A stretch of DNA of 64,000 nt from Flavobacterium sp. 90 (GTDB lineage: Bacteria > Bacteroidota > Bacteroidia > Flavobacteriales > Flavobacteriaceae). The stretch is taken from assembly GCF_004339525.1 (NCBI RefSeq), contig NZ_SMGE01000001.1:2356001-2420000 (forward strand), in the 5' to 3' direction. A model generated the notes under the pieces. It was not told where the DNA came from and made no database searches. It was given only the letters and a program-made list of their open reading frames with translations. Below, piece by piece: positions 61,271 through 64,000 of this stretch. Each line of letters opens with the position of its first letter. The stretch's first letter is position 1. The position numbers and the translations under genes are program-made.

Positions 61271-62710
61271 TTAAAAAAACCAGCTAGCAACAAAAATCGC
61301 CGTAATCACGCAAATCACATCAACCAGAAGCATTGTGCCTAAAGCATATCGGGTATTTTTGATATTAACAGAACCAAAATAAACAGCAATTACATAAAAA
61401 GTACTTTCGGCACTACATTGAAAAATGCTGCTTAATCTTCCCGTTAAGGAATCAGCACCAAAAGTATTCATGGAGTCAATCAAAAATCCTCGTGATCCTG
61501 CAGAACTAAAAGGTCTTAACATCGCAACCGGTAAAGCATCGGTTATTTGTTTGTTGACACCCATATTTGAGAAAATAAAGGCGATGCCATCACTGATAAT
61601 TTCAAATAAACCGCTGTTTCTGAATAATGAAATAGCAACTAACATTCCTAAAACATATGGGAAAATAGTAACTCCCGTTTTAACTCCGTTATTTGCTCCA
61701 ACTACGAAAGCATCAAAAACAGTAGTGTTTGCTTCGGTAAATTTCTTTTCATGTAGGAACGAAAATATCAAAGTCGCAACAATTATCCCGATTAATATTA
61801 ATCCTGAAAGATTAGCGGTGAAATAATTTTTTCCTATTAAGTCTAAATGGTTCACATACATCAACAAACCAACAATGGCGGCGATTAATACCATTAAGGC
61901 GATAACAAGAGAAGCGCTTTTGAAATTGATTTTTTGTTTTATTCCAACAATTAAAAAGGCGGCAATTGTACCAATAAACGAAGTAATGATGCAAGGCAGC
62001 ATAACATCTGCAGGATTACTTGCGTTTGCGGCAGCGCGATAACCAATAATGGAAGTTGCGATCAAAGTCAAACCAGAAGCGTGTAAACACATAAACATAA
62101 TTTGTGCGTCGCTGGCTTTGTCTTTATCGGGGTTTATTTCTTGTAAACTTTCCATTGCTTTAAGACCGAATGGCGTTGCAGCAGAATCTAATCCCAAGAA
62201 ATTAGCGGCAAAGTTTAACGTCATATACGATATCGAAGGATGGTTTTTTGGAATACTTGGAAATACCTTCACAAAAACCGGACTTAAGGCTTTGGCTAAT
62301 TTTCCGGATACTCCAGAAATGATTAAAAGTTCCATTAATCCGCAGAAAAAAGCAAGATAGGCGATAAGTGGCAGAATCAAATCAAGCAAAGTAGTTTTGC
62401 AAGTTGGCAATAAACCATCTGATTTTTGAACGCCGCTGTAAATTTTTACGGTTTTGTTTTTATAAACATAAGTCGTGTCGGCATTAAGCGTATCACGATT
62501 GATAATCATCGTTTGATCCGGCGCTTTTTTGATACTGTCTTTGATGAAAGCAGGAAGTTGCTCCGCATATTTTTCAGAAACAAGAATAGGATCATCCTTT
62601 TTTCCATTCAAAACATAATCAATAGTATAAGTGTTGGCTGTGAATAAGCTGATTATAATAAAGATAATCGACGAAATAAAAATAGTTAACCAAAATCTAC
62701 TTAATACCAT
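61271..62710 (-). CDS. SpmA/SpmB fusion membrane protein (nucleoside-recognition/Gate domains)
   Basis: A 479-residue inner-membrane protein with about 12 helices. The N-terminal half resembles SpmA (NFAANFLGLDSAATPFGLKA) and the C-terminal half SpmB (GANNGVKTGVTIFPYVLGM, RPFSSAGSRGFLID), each with a Gate domain. The organism does not form spores, so a transport or sensing role is more likely than sporulation. I chose ATG 62710 (MVLSRFW); an upstream in-frame start at 62755 adds 15 residues in front of the first helix. A periplasmic loop of about 75 residues follows the first helix. Confidence 0.85.
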   Translation of the reverse strand: MVLSRFWLTIFISSIIFIIISLFTANTYTIDYVLNGKKDDPILVSEKYAEQLPAFIKDSIKKAPDQTMIINRDTLNADTTYVYKNKTVKIYSGVQKSDGLLPTCKTTLLDLILPLIAYLAFFCGLMELLIISGVSGKLAKALSPVFVKVFPSIPKNHPSISYMTLNFAANFLGLDSAATPFGLKAMESLQEINPDKDKASDAQIMFMCLHASGLTLIATSIIGYRAAANASNPADVMLPCIITSFIGTIAAFLIVGIKQKINFKSASLVIALMVLIAAIVGLLMYVNHLDLIGKNYFTANLSGLILIGIIVATLIFSFLHEKKFTEANTTVFDAFVVGANNGVKTGVTIFPYVLGMLVAISLFRNSGLFEIISDGIAFIFSNMGVNKQITDALPVAMLRPFSSAGSRGFLIDSMNTFGADSLTGRLSSIFQCSAESTFYVIAVYFGSVNIKNTRYALGTMLLVDVICVITAIFVASWFF

Positions 62711-62788
62711 AATGTTAATTTTTTTGTAAATGTAATAAATCAATTGCAATGACAATTACAAAAGTCAATTTCGTGATTTAAGACAAAA

Positions 62789-63208
62789 TTAATTTATTTT
62801 GAATTTGTTTTTTGCATAGATGATATAAAACAAAAGAGCTATTTGTTGAAAAATGATTACATAATATCCAAAGCCTAAATCATCATGTAAATTGTAAAAA
62901 GAGATAGACATTATTAGCAATGTTACAATAACAAGAAGAATAGAGGTGGTAATTTTATTCAATAAAAATAGAATTGAAGAAAAAATGAGTGAAAAACATA
63001 CTAGGAGAATAAGTAAAGTTTCGATTAAATTGTTTAAACGAGGTAATGTACTGAAAAAATCAGGAATGAATCTTATGAGGCTATCGTAATAATAGTCTCT
63101 CGACCTGAAGTTTTCTCCACAAGCAGTAATAACAACTTTATTATATGGAAGAAATAACGAAACAAATCCGAGTAATGAAAAAGTAAAAGAAATAATTTTT
63201 TTATGCAT
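62789..63208 (-). CDS. Hypothetical four-helix membrane protein
   Basis: A 139-residue protein with about four transmembrane segments (residues 5-22, 60-82, 85-105 and 115-133). A short loop contains VITACGENFRSRDYYYDS. It lies between the SpmAB fusion and the winged-helix gene on the same strand, 36 bases after the latter. No family was recognised. Confidence 0.6.
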   Translation of the reverse strand: MHKKIISFTFSLLGFVSLFLPYNKVVITACGENFRSRDYYYDSLIRFIPDFFSTLPRLNNLIETLLILLVCFSLIFSSILFLLNKITTSILLVIVTLLIMSISFYNLHDDLGFGYYVIIFQQIALLFYIIYAKNKFKIN

Positions 63209-63244
63209 TTAATAGCTTTTGATTTTTTAAAATTATTAAAAATC

Positions 63245-64000
63245 TCATTCGATCACAATTTTTGTTCCCAGATAGTTTTCAAAAGCTTTAAGTTCTTCAA
63301 ACAGAATTGTTTTTTTATGACTTTCGATTTCATGAAAAAATTGCGTTTCTATTTTGGCGTGATCTTTTTTAAGGGTTCTTTTCCAGGTTCCAATGACTTT
63401 TCCGTTTTCGAGAATAATTGGTTTAAAGATTCCATTATTCGTAAAAGCTTTAGATTGATGTTCTGATAAAATAGACGCTTCACGAGTTTTATACGAAATC
63501 AAAATCTCATCAAAAGCAGGAAGAAAATGAACGCTTTCGCGGAAGTTAGATTCCACAGAAATATCATTTCCAAACCAATATGTTTGGTCATCAATCTCAA
63601 TAGAATTCAATTGCAACTCTATTGCATTAATGGTCGGTTTGCAGGTAGTTGGCGGAAAACCAGACCACCACGAAAAGTCAAGTAACGTTGCGGGACCATG
63701 ACTTGTGAAATATCGAAGCGCTAATTTTGCCAAAGCCTCTTCTTTTGTAAGTTTGTTTTTTGGCTTAACAACTCTTTCTTCAAGTAGAGAATAAGTGATT
63801 TGCTTGCCTTTCATTTTTCCATTACAAACCAAACCATCCAATTCAGCATTCATCATAATAGCGGCACTTAAAAAATCTTCGTTAGAAGTTTTTTTGATAT
63901 TAAGTTCCTGCATGATCTCGTCGCGTGTCAAATAATTATTTCCACTTAACATTTTTTCGATTTGGGAATTAACCTGATCTAGTTTTTTGTCATCATAACC
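63245..64000 (-). CDS. Winged-helix DNA-binding protein, AlkZ/YcaQ-type (cut by window edge)
   Basis: 251 C-terminal residues are visible and the frame is open to the right edge, so the start lies outside. The block LALRYFTSHGPATLLDFSWWSG is typical of the HTH_42 family, to which the DNA glycosylases AlkZ and YcaQ and the related AlkX belong. These proteins act on alkylated or cross-linked DNA. Downstream blocks FLPAFDEILISYKTR and FKPIILENGKVIGTWKRTL also fit. The visible part cannot show whether the catalytic QxQ/QxD motif is present. Confidence 0.82.
   Translation of the reverse strand, partial: GYDDKKLDQVNSQIEKMLSGNNYLTRDEIMQELNIKKTSNEDFLSAAIMMNAELDGLVCNGKMKGKQITYSLLEERVVKPKNKLTKEEALAKLALRYFTSHGPATLLDFSWWSGFPPTTCKPTINAIELQLNSIEIDDQTYWFGNDISVESNFRESVHFLPAFDEILISYKTREASILSEHQSKAFTNNGIFKPIILENGKVIGTWKRTLKKDHAKIETQFFHEIESHKKTILFEELKAFENYLGTKIVIE

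Noticed and set aside
1..64000. Toxin-antitoxin, restriction-modification, defence or prophage cluster
   Set aside because: Gene by gene reading found no nuclease, methylase, toxin pair or phage structural gene.

Overview
The window is chromosomal DNA of a Flavobacterium-like member of the Bacteroidota. The evidence is an AT-rich genome, TAnnTTTG (-7) promoter elements instead of sigma70 boxes, gliding and type IX secretion (T9SS) genes (gldH, a PorP/SprF-family protein, type A and type B C-terminal sorting domains), many lipoproteins, two TonB-dependent receptors and a lycopene cyclase. No rRNA, tRNA, CRISPR array, phage or integrative element was seen.

Layout. 1-5.4 kb is a heme locus: hemA (cut by the left edge), a lipid-anchored truncated-hemoglobin-like protein with a small membrane partner, an AraC regulator, hemH with an internal Cys cluster, and hemJ. 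5.6-8.4 kb holds an orphan NtrY-like histidine kinase, an enoyl-CoA hydratase and an unknown protein. 8.7-20.5 kb is a metal and redox region: mntR, an NRAMP-UspA fusion, a Fur/Zur regulator divergent from merC and a COG0523 GTPase across a double operator, a thioredoxin-reductase-like flavoprotein, a TonB receptor with Cys residues in its plug, a periplasmic thioredoxin, crtY, an ArsR regulator and a bacilliredoxin. 20.7-26.3 kb is a tripartite RND efflux operon. 26.6-30.2 kb carries trhO and trhP, the two alternative tRNA U34 hydroxylation enzymes. They share a homologous C-terminal domain, are separated by a small Y1 transposase, and are followed by a ferredoxin. 30.2-39.1 kb encodes a giant T9SS adhesin (lectin-like head, 18 tandem 51-residue repeats) and its SprF-like partner. 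39.4-43.6 kb is ricT-gldH-PBP1a. 44-46.8 kb is scoA and scoB split by a class A beta-lactamase. 47.1-64 kb holds a secreted M4 protease, a second TonB receptor, an exported SAM hydrolase, a metallophosphoesterase, dinB, a PAS protein, class I fumarase, a second Y1 transposase between REP-like direct repeats, a SpmA/SpmB fusion and an AlkZ/YcaQ-type winged-helix protein cut by the right edge.

The intergenic DNA is unusually rich in palindromic repeats. At least six families can be told apart by eye, two of them next to the Y1 transposases (RAYT/REP-like). The best candidates for new biology are the trhO-trhP-ferredoxin module, the lipoprotein globin in the heme locus, the REP/transposase units, the beta-lactamase placed between repeats inside the sco operon, and the exported SAM hydrolase. 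All assignments come from reading the sequence; no database search was run.
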